Assembly (NCBI GenBank): GCA_022821145.1 | Contig: JAJEEE010000033.1 | Span: 62,001 to 126,000 of the forward strand | Source of the DNA: Acidobacteriota bacterium | Lineage (GTDB): Bacteria > Acidobacteriota > Terriglobia > 20CM-2-55-15 | Length of the DNA stretch: 64,000 nucleotides | Direction: 5' to 3' | Shown here: positions 1-8,996 of the stretch, in pieces | Position numbering within the stretch: position 1 is the first letter of the stretch | Layout: every line of letters starts with the position of its first letter | The notes under the pieces: model-generated | What the model was told of the DNA's origin: nothing | Databases searched by the model: none | The model's input: the letters and a program-made list of their open reading frames with translations, nothing else | Made by a program: the position numbers and the translations under genes

Positions 1-406
1 CGGCCCGCCCGACGACGTGCCGCGTATACAGGTATCGGCGGTAGTTCTCGAACTTGGACGAGCCCTGTGGCGGAAACAGCAGGTGAACGCAGTCGTGGAT
101 GGTCACCGTCAACCGCGACGGCACCCACACCGGCGCCCGGTAGTGAGGGACGTGGAAGACCTGGATGCCGTGCCTCCGGAGGCGCCAGGGAATGCGCACG
201 TGCAGGTTCCAGAAACCGTTGTCGTCGGGAATGTCGATTCGAGCGAAGTTGGCGGCTAACGGCCCGAGCTCCAGGAAGTGCCGCCGGGAACCGAGGAGGA
301 AATACTCGTTGTCGTTGTCGATGTTCGAAAGGTTGCGGACGAGGTTCCAGATGTGTGTGCCGATGCCGAACTCGTGGACTCTCCGGATGTCGATCGCGAC
401 GCGCAT
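1..406 (-). CDS. Glycosyltransferase family 4, N-terminal part (runs off the window)
   Basis: Reading the minus strand from ATG at 406 gives 135 codons open to the window edge. The protein begins MRVAIDIRRVHEFGIGTHIW, the usual opening of GT-B fold glycosyltransferases (family 4/1), including the glycine-rich FGIGTH segment. It continues with VFHVPHY and TVTIHDCVHL, both typical of the acceptor-binding N-terminal Rossmann domain. The C-terminal nucleotide-sugar domain lies outside the window. It probably transfers a sugar onto a cell-surface glycan. It is divergent from the NfeD gene, with 65 bases between the two starts. The family call is solid; substrate and linkage cannot be told. Confidence 0.8.
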   Translation of the reverse strand, partial: MRVAIDIRRVHEFGIGTHIWNLVRNLSNIDNDNEYFLLGSRRHFLELGPLAANFARIDIPDDNGFWNLHVRIPWRLRRHGIQVFHVPHYRAPVWVPSRLTVTIHDCVHLLFPPQGSSKFENYRRYLYTRHVVGRA

Positions 407-455
407 GCTTCAGGGCGGGGCTTCATCACGGGTTCCTAGAATATCCGCCCCGGAT

Positions 456-464
456 TGCTATAAT
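456..464 (+). promoter_or_regulatory. Extended -10 promoter, apparently leaderless
   Basis: A perfect TATAAT at 459-464 is preceded by TG at 456-457, giving the extended -10 form TGNTATAAT. No convincing -35 box is visible. The expected transcription start is about base 471, one base before the ATG at 472, so the message would lack a leader and a Shine-Dalgarno site. Confidence 0.7.
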
Positions 465-471
465 CAACACC

Positions 472-1785
472 ATGATGCTGGCAGGCCGGAGACCCCTCCC
501 GCGCCTCTCCGCGGCGGCCTTGGCCGTCTGCGCCTTACCGCTCGCGGCGAACGCCCAGACGCCGACGCTGCTGCAAGTGGAGCTGGCCGACGTTATCCAC
601 CCGGTCAGCGCCGAATACCTCGACGAGGCATTGGCCTACGCCGGGGAAATCGACGCCGCGGCCGTCGTGATTCGACTGGACACCCCCGGCGGGCTGGTCG
701 ATTCGATGCGCGCCATGGTCGAGTCGATTCTGGCGTCGGAGGTTCCGGTGGCGGTCTGGGTCGGTCCCAGCGGCGTACGCGCCGCCTCGGCCGGTTTCTT
801 CATTCTCCTGTCCGGCGACCTGGCGCTCATGGCGTCGGGGACCAACACCGGCGCGGCCCATCCCGTGTCCTCGTTCGGGGCCGAAATCGGCGAGGTCATG
901 GAAGAGAAGATCGTCAATGACGTGGCGGCGTTTCTGCGGAGCTACGTCGCCCGGCGCGGCCGGAATCCGGAAGAAGCCGAGCTGGCCGTGACCGAAAGCA
1001 AGTCGTTAACGGCGGAGGAGGCGCTCGAGGAAGGCTTCATCGACGCGGTCGTGGCCGGCGTCCCCGAGTTGATCGAAATGTTCGACAACGCCGAGATCAC
1101 CCGATTCGACGGCCGCGTCGAGACGCTCGCCCTCGAGGGCGCCGCCGTGGAGGTCTACGAGATGAACGCCCGGCAGCGGTTGCTGTCGGCGATCATGAAC
1201 CCCAACATCGCGCTGGTCCTGGGAGTCGTCGGACTGTTGGGGTTGTACATGGAGATCACCAATCCCGGACTGATCTTTCCGGGCGTCATCGGGGGGATCA
1301 GCCTCGTCCTGGCGCTGTTCGCGTTCAACCTGCTTCCGACCAACCTGACCGGCGTTCTGCTGATCGTGCTGGCGATCGGGCTGTTCGTCGTGGAGGCGAC
1401 CGTGCCCAGCGGGGGCATACTGGCGCTGGGCGGGGCGGCGGCCCTGATCTTCGGCGGGCTGATGCTGGTCCAGGGCCCGATTCCCGAGCTCCAGATGCAG
1501 TGGGCGCCCGTCGTGGCCATCGCGCTGTCGCTCGCCTTCATCACCGTGTTCCTCGTCCGCCTGGTGTTGATCGCGCACCGGAAGAAAGCCGTCACGGGGC
1601 GCCGGGGGTTGATCGGCGAGATCGGAACCGCGTCAACGAAAGTGCACCGGGACGGAAAGGTGATGGTGCACGGAGAATACTGGGGCGCCCGGTCGCCGCA
1701 ACCCATCGAGCCCGGCGCCCGGGTGCGCGTCGTCGGGATGGACGGCCTCAGCATCGAGGTCGAACCCGTCCGTGAGGAGATCTGA
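472..1785 (+). CDS. NfeD-family membrane serine protease (ClpP-class)
   Basis: This 437-residue protein has a signal peptide ending near ANAQ, then a ClpP/crotonase-fold protease domain (about residues 25-230), four to five membrane segments (about 240-350) and a C-terminal OB-fold NfeD domain. The segment TPGGLVDSM and the AASAG motif (Ser about 106) with a downstream Lys (about 146) match the Ser-Lys dyad of the long NfeD proteases. Long NfeD proteins work with a stomatin-type partner in membrane quality control, and the next gene is exactly that, overlapping by one base (TGATG). I chose ATG 472 because it opens the signal peptide and sits just after the -10 box; ATG 475 is an alternative. 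Confidence 0.9.
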   Translation: MMLAGRRPLPRLSAAALAVCALPLAANAQTPTLLQVELADVIHPVSAEYLDEALAYAGEIDAAAVVIRLDTPGGLVDSMRAMVESILASEVPVAVWVGPSGVRAASAGFFILLSGDLALMASGTNTGAAHPVSSFGAEIGEVMEEKIVNDVAAFLRSYVARRGRNPEEAELAVTESKSLTAEEALEEGFIDAVVAGVPELIEMFDNAEITRFDGRVETLALEGAAVEVYEMNARQRLLSAIMNPNIALVLGVVGLLGLYMEITNPGLIFPGVIGGISLVLALFAFNLLPTNLTGVLLIVLAIGLFVVEATVPSGGILALGGAAALIFGGLMLVQGPIPELQMQWAPVVAIALSLAFITVFLVRLVLIAHRKKAVTGRRGLIGEIGTASTKVHRDGKVMVHGEYWGARSPQPIEPGARVRVVGMDGLSIEVEPVREEI

Positions 1786-2561
1786 TGCCATCGACTGCGT
1801 TACTGATCGTTCTTGCCGTTTTTCTGCTGTGGTTGTTCAACTCCGTTCTGATCCTCCGCGAATACGAACGCGCGGTGATCTTCCGGCTCGGGCGGCTCCT
1901 CGATGACGCCAAGGGCCCGGGTCTCATCCTGGCCTTCTTCCCGATTGACAAGGCCGTCCGGGTCAGCCTGCGGACGATCACGATGGACGTGCCCACGCAG
2001 GACGTCATCACCCAGGACAACGTGTCGGTCAAGGTCAATGCCGTCGTCTACTTCCGCGTCGTGGATTCCAGGAAGGCCGTCGTGGAGGTCGAGAACTACC
2101 TGTACGCCACGTCCCAGTTGGCGCAAACCACGCTGCGCTCCGTGCTGGGCGAGGTCATCCTCGACGAGTTGCTGAGCGAGCGCGAGAAGCTGAACCAGCG
2201 GCTCCAGGAGATCCTGGACCAGCACACGGATCCCTGGGGCATCAAGGTGTCCATGGTGGAGATCAAGGGCGTCGACCTGCCCGAGGTCATGCAGCGGGCC
2301 ATGGCCCGCCAGGCCGAGGCGGAACGCGAGAAGCGGGCCAAGATCATTCACGCGGCGGGCGAGTACGAGGCGTCCGAGCGCCTGGCCGAGGCGGCCAAGA
2401 ACATCGCCGCCGAGCCGGTCTCGCTGCAGTTGCGCTATCTCCAGACGCTCACCGAGATCGGCCTGGAGCGCAACTCGACCATCGTGTTCCCGCTGCCGAT
2501 CGACATGCTGTCGTTCTTCCAGGAAGCGATGGCGAAGCAGAAGGACAACGCGGGCGCATAG
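1785..2561 (+). CDS. Slipin (SPFH/band 7 membrane protein), NfeD partner
   Basis: This 258-residue stomatin-like protein has one N-terminal membrane segment (about residues 4-22) followed by the band 7 domain, with the conserved stretches [13 protein letters not shown] and [20 protein letters not shown]. The latter begins the coiled-coil part. It is expected to oligomerise on the inner membrane and act with the NfeD protease encoded immediately upstream; the two stop and start codons overlap. The length is normal for slipins. In other organisms the partner NfeD protease cuts the C-terminus of its stomatin; whether that happens here is inference. Confidence 0.93.
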   Translation: MPSTALLIVLAVFLLWLFNSVLILREYERAVIFRLGRLLDDAKGPGLILAFFPIDKAVRVSLRTITMDVPTQDVITQDNVSVKVNAVVYFRVVDSRKAVVEVENYLYATSQLAQTTLRSVLGEVILDELLSEREKLNQRLQEILDQHTDPWGIKVSMVEIKGVDLPEVMQRAMARQAEAEREKRAKIIHAAGEYEASERLAEAAKNIAAEPVSLQLRYLQTLTEIGLERNSTIVFPLPIDMLSFFQEAMAKQKDNAGA

Positions 2562-2581
2562 GAACCCGCTCGGACGGATCT

Positions 2582-3118
2582 ATGGAGGGAGAGACCCCGT
2601 GGGAAGGCCAGGGCTTCACGCTGGTGATCTTCGCCTGCATGGTCGGCCTGTGTTCCGTCTTCTTCATCCTGGGCATGGTGGTGGGGCGCAGCCAGGCGTC
2701 GCGCGCCGACGAACGCGTCGACGTCGTTGAGGCGGTGGACGAACCGTCGGCGCTTTCCCCGGAGCCGGTCGATCCCGACCTGACCTTCTACGAAACCGTG
2801 GCCGAGATCGAGCCGCCCGGCCTGGAGCCGGCGGGGCCGGAACCCGCGGCGACGGGCGACGCGGGTCCGGAGGCGCCGCCGGCGTCGAGCGACGCCGTCA
2901 TGCTGCAGGCCGGCGCTTTCGGCGCGGTCGAACCGGCCGAGGCGCTCCGCCAGGAGCTGGAAGCGAGGGGTTACCCCGCCTTCGTCCTGCGTCCCGGCCC
3001 CGACGACGCCGATTCCCTCAACCGCGTGCGCGTGGGGCCTTTCGACGACGGCGCGGAGGCCGAGCGGGTGCGCGCGGCCCTGGAAGCCGAGGGCTTCGAT
3101 CCGATCGTCGTCCAGTAG
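2582..3118 (+). CDS. SPOR-domain inner-membrane protein
   Basis: The 178-residue product has a short cytoplasmic start, one membrane helix (about residues 12-33), a periplasmic Pro/Glu-rich linker (about 45-105) and a C-terminal SPOR domain (about 108-177) with the pattern VMLQAGAFG...RVRVGPF. SPOR domains bind denuded peptidoglycan glycan strands at division sites. The topology is that of FtsN/DedD-like proteins, but nothing shows a specific role in division. It lies 20 bases after slipin and 15 bases before lnt, so it is probably co-transcribed with both. Confidence 0.85.
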   Translation: MEGETPWEGQGFTLVIFACMVGLCSVFFILGMVVGRSQASRADERVDVVEAVDEPSALSPEPVDPDLTFYETVAEIEPPGLEPAGPEPAATGDAGPEAPPASSDAVMLQAGAFGAVEPAEALRQELEARGYPAFVLRPGPDDADSLNRVRVGPFDDGAEAERVRAALEAEGFDPIVVQ

Positions 3119-3133
3119 CCGCCGCGGGGACCG

Positions 3134-4687
3134 ATGGCTTTCGGGAACGCCGGATCGGGCATTCCGTTTCCCGGAGGGCGCGGTGCGCCGTTGCGGTTCT
3201 CCATGGCGGCCGCGTCCGGCCTTCTGCTCGTCCTGGCGCTTCCCAAGCCCGACCTCCACTACCTCGGATGGGCGGCCCCGGCGCCGCTGCTGATCGCGCT
3301 GACGACGTGCGAGTCCCGCCGTTCGGCGGCCGCGGCCGGATACGTGGCCGGCCTCTGCTTCTTCGGCGGATCCTGTTACTGGATCGTGTCGACGATGACG
3401 GTATACGGCGGCCTGTCGGCGCCGCTCGCCGCCGGCGTCTTCGGTCTCTTCGTCGCCGTGTTCGCCGGGCATACGGCGCTGTTCGCGTTGTGGACGCGCA
3501 TCCACGTCGAGCGCTTCGGGATCCGGGGCGTGCTGCTGGCCGCGCCGACCTGGGTGGCGGTGGAGCTGCTGCAGTCGCACCTGGTCTTCGGCGGTTTCCC
3601 GTGGATGCTGGCCGGATACGCCCTGGCGCCGTTCGCCGGACTGCTGCAGGTCGTCGCGTGGACCGGCGTCTACGGCCTCTCTTTCCTCCTGGTCGGGGTC
3701 GGATCGCTCATCGCCTTCGGCGTCCGGGCGCGCGACGGGCGGGCGCTCGCCCTGGCCGGCGCCGTCATCGTTCTGGGGTTCGTCCTGCCGGCGCCGCCGG
3801 TGGAGACCCCGTCCGATCCGTTCGGCGTCCGCGTGGTCCAGACACACATCGACATCGAGCAGTCCTGGGCCGCCGATGACCGCGTCCGTCTCATGGACGC
3901 GCTGGAAGCGCTCACGGTCGAGGCCGGTCCCGGCGTGGACCTCGTGGTCTGGCCCGAGACACCCGCTCCGTTCCGAATGGACGGCGGGAGCTTCTTCGAA
4001 CGCCGGGCGCTGGCCATCGCCGGGCGGCTGGACTCGAACTTCCTGTTCGGGTACATCGATTCGATCGGGCAGATGCCTTCCAACAGCGCCGGTGTCGTGG
4101 CGCCCTCCGGCGAGCAGGTGGCCCGCTACGACAAGATCCACCTGGTTCCGTTCGGGGAATACGTTCCGCTTCGAAGCGTCCTGTTCTTCGCGGAATCGAT
4201 GGTGCGGAACGTGGGAGACTTCGCGCCGGGCGTCGAGCATACCGTGAGCCGCGTGGGGGGGCGCCGCCTGGCGGCGACGATCTGCTACGAGGACGTCTTT
4301 CCCGGCCTGATCCGGCGGTTCACCGGCCGCGGGGCGGAGGTCATCGTCAACATCACCAACGACGGGTGGTTCGGGGAGACCTCGGCCCCGTACCAGCACT
4401 TGAGGATGTCGAGGGTCCGCGCCGCCGAGAACCGCCGTTATATCGTGCGGGCCGCCAATACGGGCGTGTCGGCCATCATCGACCCGTACGGAAACATCGT
4501 GGCCCGGACCGAGATCGGAGAACGGAGGGTTCTCGACGGTGTCGCGGGATATCGGGGGGACCTCACCGTCTACGTGCGGTACGGCGACGTCTTCGCCTGG
4601 CTGGCGGCGCTCGCGTCCGTGGTTCTGACGGTTCTGCCGCGGGCGGGTGCGCGGACGGGCCGACGAACGGTATCATCGAGATCATGA
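3134..4687 (+). CDS. lnt: Apolipoprotein N-acyltransferase
   Basis: The enzyme adds the third acyl chain to the N-terminal Cys of periplasmic-facing lipoproteins. The 517 residues comprise an N-terminal bundle of membrane helices (about 1-225), then a nitrilase-fold domain. The catalytic triad is visible: Glu in VWPETPAP (about 275), Lys in YDKIHLVPFGEY (about 334) and Cys in TICYEDVFP (about 384), close to E267/K335/C387 of the Escherichia coli enzyme. A C-terminal membrane helix follows. The stop overlaps the prfB start (ATGA). Presence of lnt fits a Gram-negative envelope and the lipoprotein-like products predicted in this window. Confidence 0.96.
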   Translation: MAFGNAGSGIPFPGGRGAPLRFSMAAASGLLLVLALPKPDLHYLGWAAPAPLLIALTTCESRRSAAAAGYVAGLCFFGGSCYWIVSTMTVYGGLSAPLAAGVFGLFVAVFAGHTALFALWTRIHVERFGIRGVLLAAPTWVAVELLQSHLVFGGFPWMLAGYALAPFAGLLQVVAWTGVYGLSFLLVGVGSLIAFGVRARDGRALALAGAVIVLGFVLPAPPVETPSDPFGVRVVQTHIDIEQSWAADDRVRLMDALEALTVEAGPGVDLVVWPETPAPFRMDGGSFFERRALAIAGRLDSNFLFGYIDSIGQMPSNSAGVVAPSGEQVARYDKIHLVPFGEYVPLRSVLFFAESMVRNVGDFAPGVEHTVSRVGGRRLAATICYEDVFPGLIRRFTGRGAEVIVNITNDGWFGETSAPYQHLRMSRVRAAENRRYIVRAANTGVSAIIDPYGNIVARTEIGERRVLDGVAGYRGDLTVYVRYGDVFAWLAALASVVLTVLPRAGARTGRRTVSSRS

Positions 4688-5800
4688 ACGACGAACTCTT
4701 CGAGAAGTTCACCTCCCTGAAGAACCGTAGCGCCGAACTCAGGAGGTTTCTTTGACGCCGCGGGGAAGCTGAAGCGCGTCGACGACCTCGAGAAGCGGAT
4801 CGCGGCGCCGGACTTCTGGTCCGACAACGAGCGGTCCAGCACGATCCTGCGTCAGAAGGCCCGGTTGGAGGAGAGCATCGCGCTGGACGGCGAAATCGCG
4901 CGCGACGTCGAAGACGGCGAAACGCTCCTGGCCCTGGCCGAGGAAGGGGAGTCGGTCGACGCCGAGTTGCCCGAGATCGTCGACAAGCTCGAGTCGATCC
5001 TGGAACGGGTCGAGCGCCAGATGCTTCTGGGCGGCGAGAACGACCCGCTCAACGGCATCGTCACGATCCATCCCGGCGCCGGTGGGACCGAAGCCCAGGA
5101 CTGGGCGGAAATGCTCCTGCGCATGTACCTGCGATGGGCCGAGAAGACCGGCTACGACGCCCGGATCCTGGACCAGCAGGCCGGCGACGAGGCCGGGTTG
5201 AAGTCGGCCACCGTCACCGTCGCCGGGGACTACGCCTACGGCTACCTGTCGGGCGAATCCGGCGTCCACCGGCTGGTTCGAATCTCCCCGTTCGATTCGG
5301 CGAAGCGGCGCCACACCTCGTTCGCTTCGGTGTCGGTCTACCCGGAGATCGACGACAAGGTGGAAGTCAACATCGACGAGAAGGACCTGCGGATCGACAC
5401 CTACCGGTCCAGCGGCGCCGGCGGGCAGCACGTCAACGTGACCGATTCGGCCGTGCGCATCACGCACCTGCCCACGGGCATCGTGGTCCAGTGCCAGAAC
5501 GAACGCTCGCAGCACAAGAACCGGGCCGCGGCCATGAAGATCCTGCGCGCGCGCATTCACGAGCTGGAGCTCGAGAAGAAGCGCGCCGAGGCCCAGGCCG
5601 TCGAGGACGGCAAGATGGACATCGCCTGGGGCAGCCAGATCCGTTCCTATGTCCTGGCGCCGTACCGGATGGTGAAGGACCATCGCACGCGGGTCGAGGT
5701 GGGCGACGTCGACCGGGTTCTGGACGGCGGCCTGGACGGGTTCATCGAGGCATACCTGCATTGGAAGTCGACCGGCGGACCGAGGGACCCGGAGGCGTGA
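4684..5800 (+). CDS. prfB: Peptide chain release factor 2, made by programmed +1 frameshift
   Basis: RF2 recognises UGA and UAA and triggers peptide release. The gene is in two frames: codons 1-23 (4684-4752) end at an in-frame TGA (4753-4755), and the rest continues in the +1 frame from 4754 to 5800, giving 371 residues. The shift site reads CTT-TGA-C with AGGAGG six bases before the TGA, the classic autoregulatory arrangement. The tripeptide SPF (in VRISPFD) for stop-codon reading and the GGQ motif (about residue 246, GAGGQHVN) are present. The start overlaps the lnt stop; the end overlaps the recG GTG. Confidence 0.96.
4741..4756 (+). promoter_or_regulatory. prfB +1 recoding site
   Basis: The site is AGGAGG, then TTT, then CTT TGA C. 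The internal Shine-Dalgarno sequence is at the spacing needed to push the ribosome from CTT into the +1 frame when RF2 is scarce. It matches the well-known Escherichia coli element almost base for base. Confidence 0.95.
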
Positions 5801-7920
5801 GCCCGGCCGGGGTCCGAAGCCCCGGGCCGGCGGCCTCCCTTCAACTGGACACGGCCATCCAGTTCGTCCGGGGCGTCGGACCCAAGCGCGCGGCATTGCT
5901 GGGGAAGCGCGGGATCCGCCGCGTCGAGGACATCCTGTTCCACTTTCCGCGCCGTTACGAGGACCGGAGCGCGTTCGCATCGCTGGACTCGCTGCGCCCG
6001 GGCGCCTCCGCGACGATCCGGGCGACGGTTCTCGGCGTCCACTGGATTCCGACACGCGCGCGCGGCGGGTTGCTCGACGTCGTCCTGACCGACGGCCGGA
6101 GCACGCTCCATGCCAAGTGGTTCAACGGCGGACGCCTCTACCGGAGCAAGGTGTTCTCGGCGGGTGTCCGGCTCGTCGCGACCGGCAAGCCGGAACGGGA
6201 CCGTTTCGGCTCCGGCGTCGTTCTCTTCAATCCCGAGTTCGAGATCGTGCCCGACGGCGACGAGGCGTCCGGGCCCGAGCCCGCCGCCTACGTGCCGGTC
6301 TACGAGGAACTGGCCGGCGTGACCAGCCGTCAGTTGCGCTCGATCGTGGGCGCCGCCGTGGACGGACTGGCCGCGGACATCGAGGACCCGCTTCCCGGCG
6401 AGATGCGCGGCCGGTTGAAGCTCCCCGCGTTGCACGCGTCCTTGCGGGCGTTGCACCGTCCGCGGCTCGATGACGACATCGATCGTCTCAATCGCCGCCG
6501 GTCGCCGTACCACCGCCGGTTCATCTTCGAGGAATTCCTGCTGATGGAGCTGACGTCCGCCCGCGAGCGCCGCCGGACGCGGGCCCGCGACGGCGTCCGG
6601 TTCGCCACGAGCGACGTCATTCGCGAACGCGTCAAGACGATCCTGTCCTTTCATCCGACGGCCGCGCAGAAGAAGGTGCTCAAGGAGATCGTCGACGACC
6701 TGAAGGCGCCGCATCCGATGAACCGGCTCCTTCAGGGAGACGTCGGCTCGGGCAAGACCATCGTGGCGTTCGAAACCGTCGTGATCGCGGTGGAGAACGG
6801 TTTCCAGGCCGTCATCATGGCGCCGACCGAGATCCTCGCCGAACAGCACTACATCAATGCGCGCCGGGCATTCGCGCCCCTGGAGTACGAGGTCGCACTG
6901 CTCCGCAAGGGTTCGGCAAGAGACGATCCCGCGGTTCTCGACGCCGTCCGATCCGGCCGCGCGCAGCTCGTCATCGGAACGCACGCCGTCCTGGAGGAGA
7001 GCGCCGGGTTCCATCGCCTGGGACTGGTCGTCATCGACGAGCAGCATCGATTCGGCGTGCTGCAGCGGCTTCGGCTCATGGAGAAGGGGCGGCATCCCAA
7101 CACTCTGGTGATGACGGCGACCCCGATCCCGCGGACCCTGGCCATGACGTTCTACGGCGACCTGGACGTTTCGGTGATCGACGAAATGCCGCCGGGACGG
7201 ACGCCGATCCGGACCGAGCACGTCGCCGAGCAGGGCCGCGCGCGCGCCGAGACGGCCATTCGAGGCGAACTGGCCGCCGGGGGCCAGTGCTACGTGGTCT
7301 ACCCGCTGATCGAGGAGTCCGAGAAGCTGGACCTGCGATCCGCCACGGAAGGCTTCCGGCAACTCGCCGCGGCGTTTCCGGAGCGCCGGGTCGGACTCCT
7401 GCACGGGCGCATGAAGAGCGAGGACAAGGAAGCCGTGATGCATGCGTTCGGCGCCGGGCGGCTCGACATCCTGGTCTCGACGACCGTCGTCGAGGTCGGC
7501 GTCGATGTCCCGAACGCCGGTCTGATGGTCATCGAGCATGCCGAGCGCTTCGGGATTGCCCAGCTTCACCAGCTCCGGGGCCGTGTCGGTCGAGGACGGC
7601 GCCGCGGGCGTTGCCTGTTGATGACGCCGGACCGCATCGGGAACACGGCCGTCGAGCGCGTCCGCGCGGTGGCGGCCACCACCGACGGCTTCCGTTTGGC
7701 CGAGACCGACCTGAAGCTCCGCGGCCCGGGCGAGCTGGCCGGGACGCGCCAGTCCGGAATGCCCGAGTTCCGGGTCGCCGACATCGTCGAGGACAGGGAC
7801 ATTCTCATCGAAGCCCGCGACGAAGCCGAACGATGCGTGGGCGACGCGCCCGCCGCGGATGCTCTCATCCGTCGGCTCTCCGGAGGCCGCGGCCGGGCGA
7901 ACCTGACGGGCGTGGGTTGA
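5797..7920 (+). CDS. recG: ATP-dependent DNA helicase RecG
   Basis: RecG remodels stalled replication forks and Holliday junctions. With the GTG start at 5797 (GTGA overlap with prfB) the protein is 707 residues, normal for the family. It has an N-terminal wedge/OB domain (opening FVRGVGPKRAALLGKRGI), a helicase domain with Walker A GDVGSGKT, DEQH box (VVIDEQHRFGV), motif III TATPIPRTLAM, and motif VI QLRGRVGRG. All key motifs are intact. The coding frame stays open upstream of 5797, but that part is antisense-like noise inside prfB, so the overlap start is preferred. Confidence 0.96.
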   Translation: MSPAGVRSPGPAASLQLDTAIQFVRGVGPKRAALLGKRGIRRVEDILFHFPRRYEDRSAFASLDSLRPGASATIRATVLGVHWIPTRARGGLLDVVLTDGRSTLHAKWFNGGRLYRSKVFSAGVRLVATGKPERDRFGSGVVLFNPEFEIVPDGDEASGPEPAAYVPVYEELAGVTSRQLRSIVGAAVDGLAADIEDPLPGEMRGRLKLPALHASLRALHRPRLDDDIDRLNRRRSPYHRRFIFEEFLLMELTSARERRRTRARDGVRFATSDVIRERVKTILSFHPTAAQKKVLKEIVDDLKAPHPMNRLLQGDVGSGKTIVAFETVVIAVENGFQAVIMAPTEILAEQHYINARRAFAPLEYEVALLRKGSARDDPAVLDAVRSGRAQLVIGTHAVLEESAGFHRLGLVVIDEQHRFGVLQRLRLMEKGRHPNTLVMTATPIPRTLAMTFYGDLDVSVIDEMPPGRTPIRTEHVAEQGRARAETAIRGELAAGGQCYVVYPLIEESEKLDLRSATEGFRQLAAAFPERRVGLLHGRMKSEDKEAVMHAFGAGRLDILVSTTVVEVGVDVPNAGLMVIEHAERFGIAQLHQLRGRVGRGRRRGRCLLMTPDRIGNTAVERVRAVAATTDGFRLAETDLKLRGPGELAGTRQSGMPEFRVADIVEDRDILIEARDEAERCVGDAPAADALIRRLSGGRGRANLTGVG

Positions 7921-8474
7921 TGCGCGTCATCGCCGGACGCTACGGCGGGCGTCGCCTGAAGGCCCGCCCTCCGGGGGGGACGCGCCCGACAAGCGACAAG
8001 CTGCGGGAGACCCTGTTTAACATTCTGGGGGCGCGCGTAATAGAATCGAGCTTTCTGGACGCGTACGCGGGGGTCGGCGCCATCGGCATCGAGGCGCTCA
8101 GCCGAGGCGCCCGCCACGCGGTGTTCGTCGATCGATCCCCGAGAGCGTGCGCGGCGATCGAGGCCAACCTGGACGCGCTCGAGGCGGCCGATCGCGGCCG
8201 CGTGCTTCGGATGGACTTGGCCCGGGCCCTGGACGGCAGGTTGGATCGACGGTTCGACGTCGCGTTCCTGGATCCGCCGTACGCGCGCGGCGACCTCTAT
8301 CGACGTGATCTCGAACTGTTCGGCGCCGGTTCGTTGTTGGCCCCGGGCGGCGTGCTCGTCGTCGAGCACGCCGGAGCGGTGGAGCCGCCCGGCGGCGTCG
8401 CGGGCATGGATCGCGTACGGACTCGCGTTCAAGGAGACAGCGCGTTGACCTTCTACGAACAGGCCGGCCCATGA
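7920..8474 (+). CDS. rsmD: 16S rRNA guanine(966)-N2-methyltransferase
   Basis: The 184-residue SAM-dependent methyltransferase opens MRVIAGRYGGRRLKAR, typical of RsmD. The SAM-binding loop is in FLDAYAGVGAIGIEA and the catalytic motif IV is AFLDPPY. It modifies G966 in 16S rRNA. ATG 7920 overlaps the last base of the recG stop, and its own stop overlaps the coaD start (ATGA). The rsmD-coaD pairing is common in bacteria and supports both calls. Confidence 0.93.
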   Translation: MRVIAGRYGGRRLKARPPGGTRPTSDKLRETLFNILGARVIESSFLDAYAGVGAIGIEALSRGARHAVFVDRSPRACAAIEANLDALEAADRGRVLRMDLARALDGRLDRRFDVAFLDPPYARGDLYRRDLELFGAGSLLAPGGVLVVEHAGAVEPPGGVAGMDRVRTRVQGDSALTFYEQAGP

Positions 8475-8956
8475 AGCGTGCGAACGCGATCTATCCGGGA
8501 TCCTTCGATCCGTTGACCAATGGCCACCTGGACATCATCGAACGCAGCAGCCGGCTGTTCGATCGCGTGGTCGTGGCGATTCTCGTCAACACGCAGAAGG
8601 ACCCGCTGTTCACCGTCGAGGAGCGCCGCGAGCTGATCCTCGCAAGCGTCGGTCCGGCCATCGACAACGTCGAGGTCGACACGTTCGAGGGTTTGCTGGC
8701 CGACTACGCCAGCGTCCGTTCCGCGAAGGCCATCGTTCGCGGCATTCGCGCCGTGTCGGACTACGAGTACGAGCTGCAGATGGCGTTGATGAACCGCAGG
8801 CTTCAGCCCGAGATCGAGACGCTGTTCATGCTGCCGGCCGAGCGGTATTCCTTCCTCAGCTCCCGCCTCGTGCGCGAGATCGCCGAGCACGGGGGCGCCA
8901 TCCGGGGACTCGTTCCCGAGCCCGTCGAACGGGCCCTGCTCCGGCGTTTCGCCTGA
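8471..8956 (+). CDS. coaD: Phosphopantetheine adenylyltransferase
   Basis: CoaD makes dephospho-CoA from 4'-phosphopantetheine and ATP, the fourth step of CoA synthesis. The 161-residue protein has the nucleotidyltransferase opening YPGSFDPLTNGHLDI (TxGH motif), the substrate-binding AIVRGIRAVSDYEYE and the second signature SFLSSRLVREIA. The length is standard. It is translationally coupled to rsmD. Confidence 0.96.
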   Translation: MKRANAIYPGSFDPLTNGHLDIIERSSRLFDRVVVAILVNTQKDPLFTVEERRELILASVGPAIDNVEVDTFEGLLADYASVRSAKAIVRGIRAVSDYEYELQMALMNRRLQPEIETLFMLPAERYSFLSSRLVREIAEHGGAIRGLVPEPVERALLRRFA

Positions 8957-8996
8957 GGGGGCGCGGATCCCACTGGACGAAAGGACGATTCGAGAG

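Noticed and set aside
2435-4399. Long open frame on the minus strand (about 650 codons) opposite slipin, the SPOR gene and lnt
   Set aside because: It runs antisense across three confident genes, is rich in Arg/Asp/His as expected for an antisense frame in GC-rich DNA, and matches no family.
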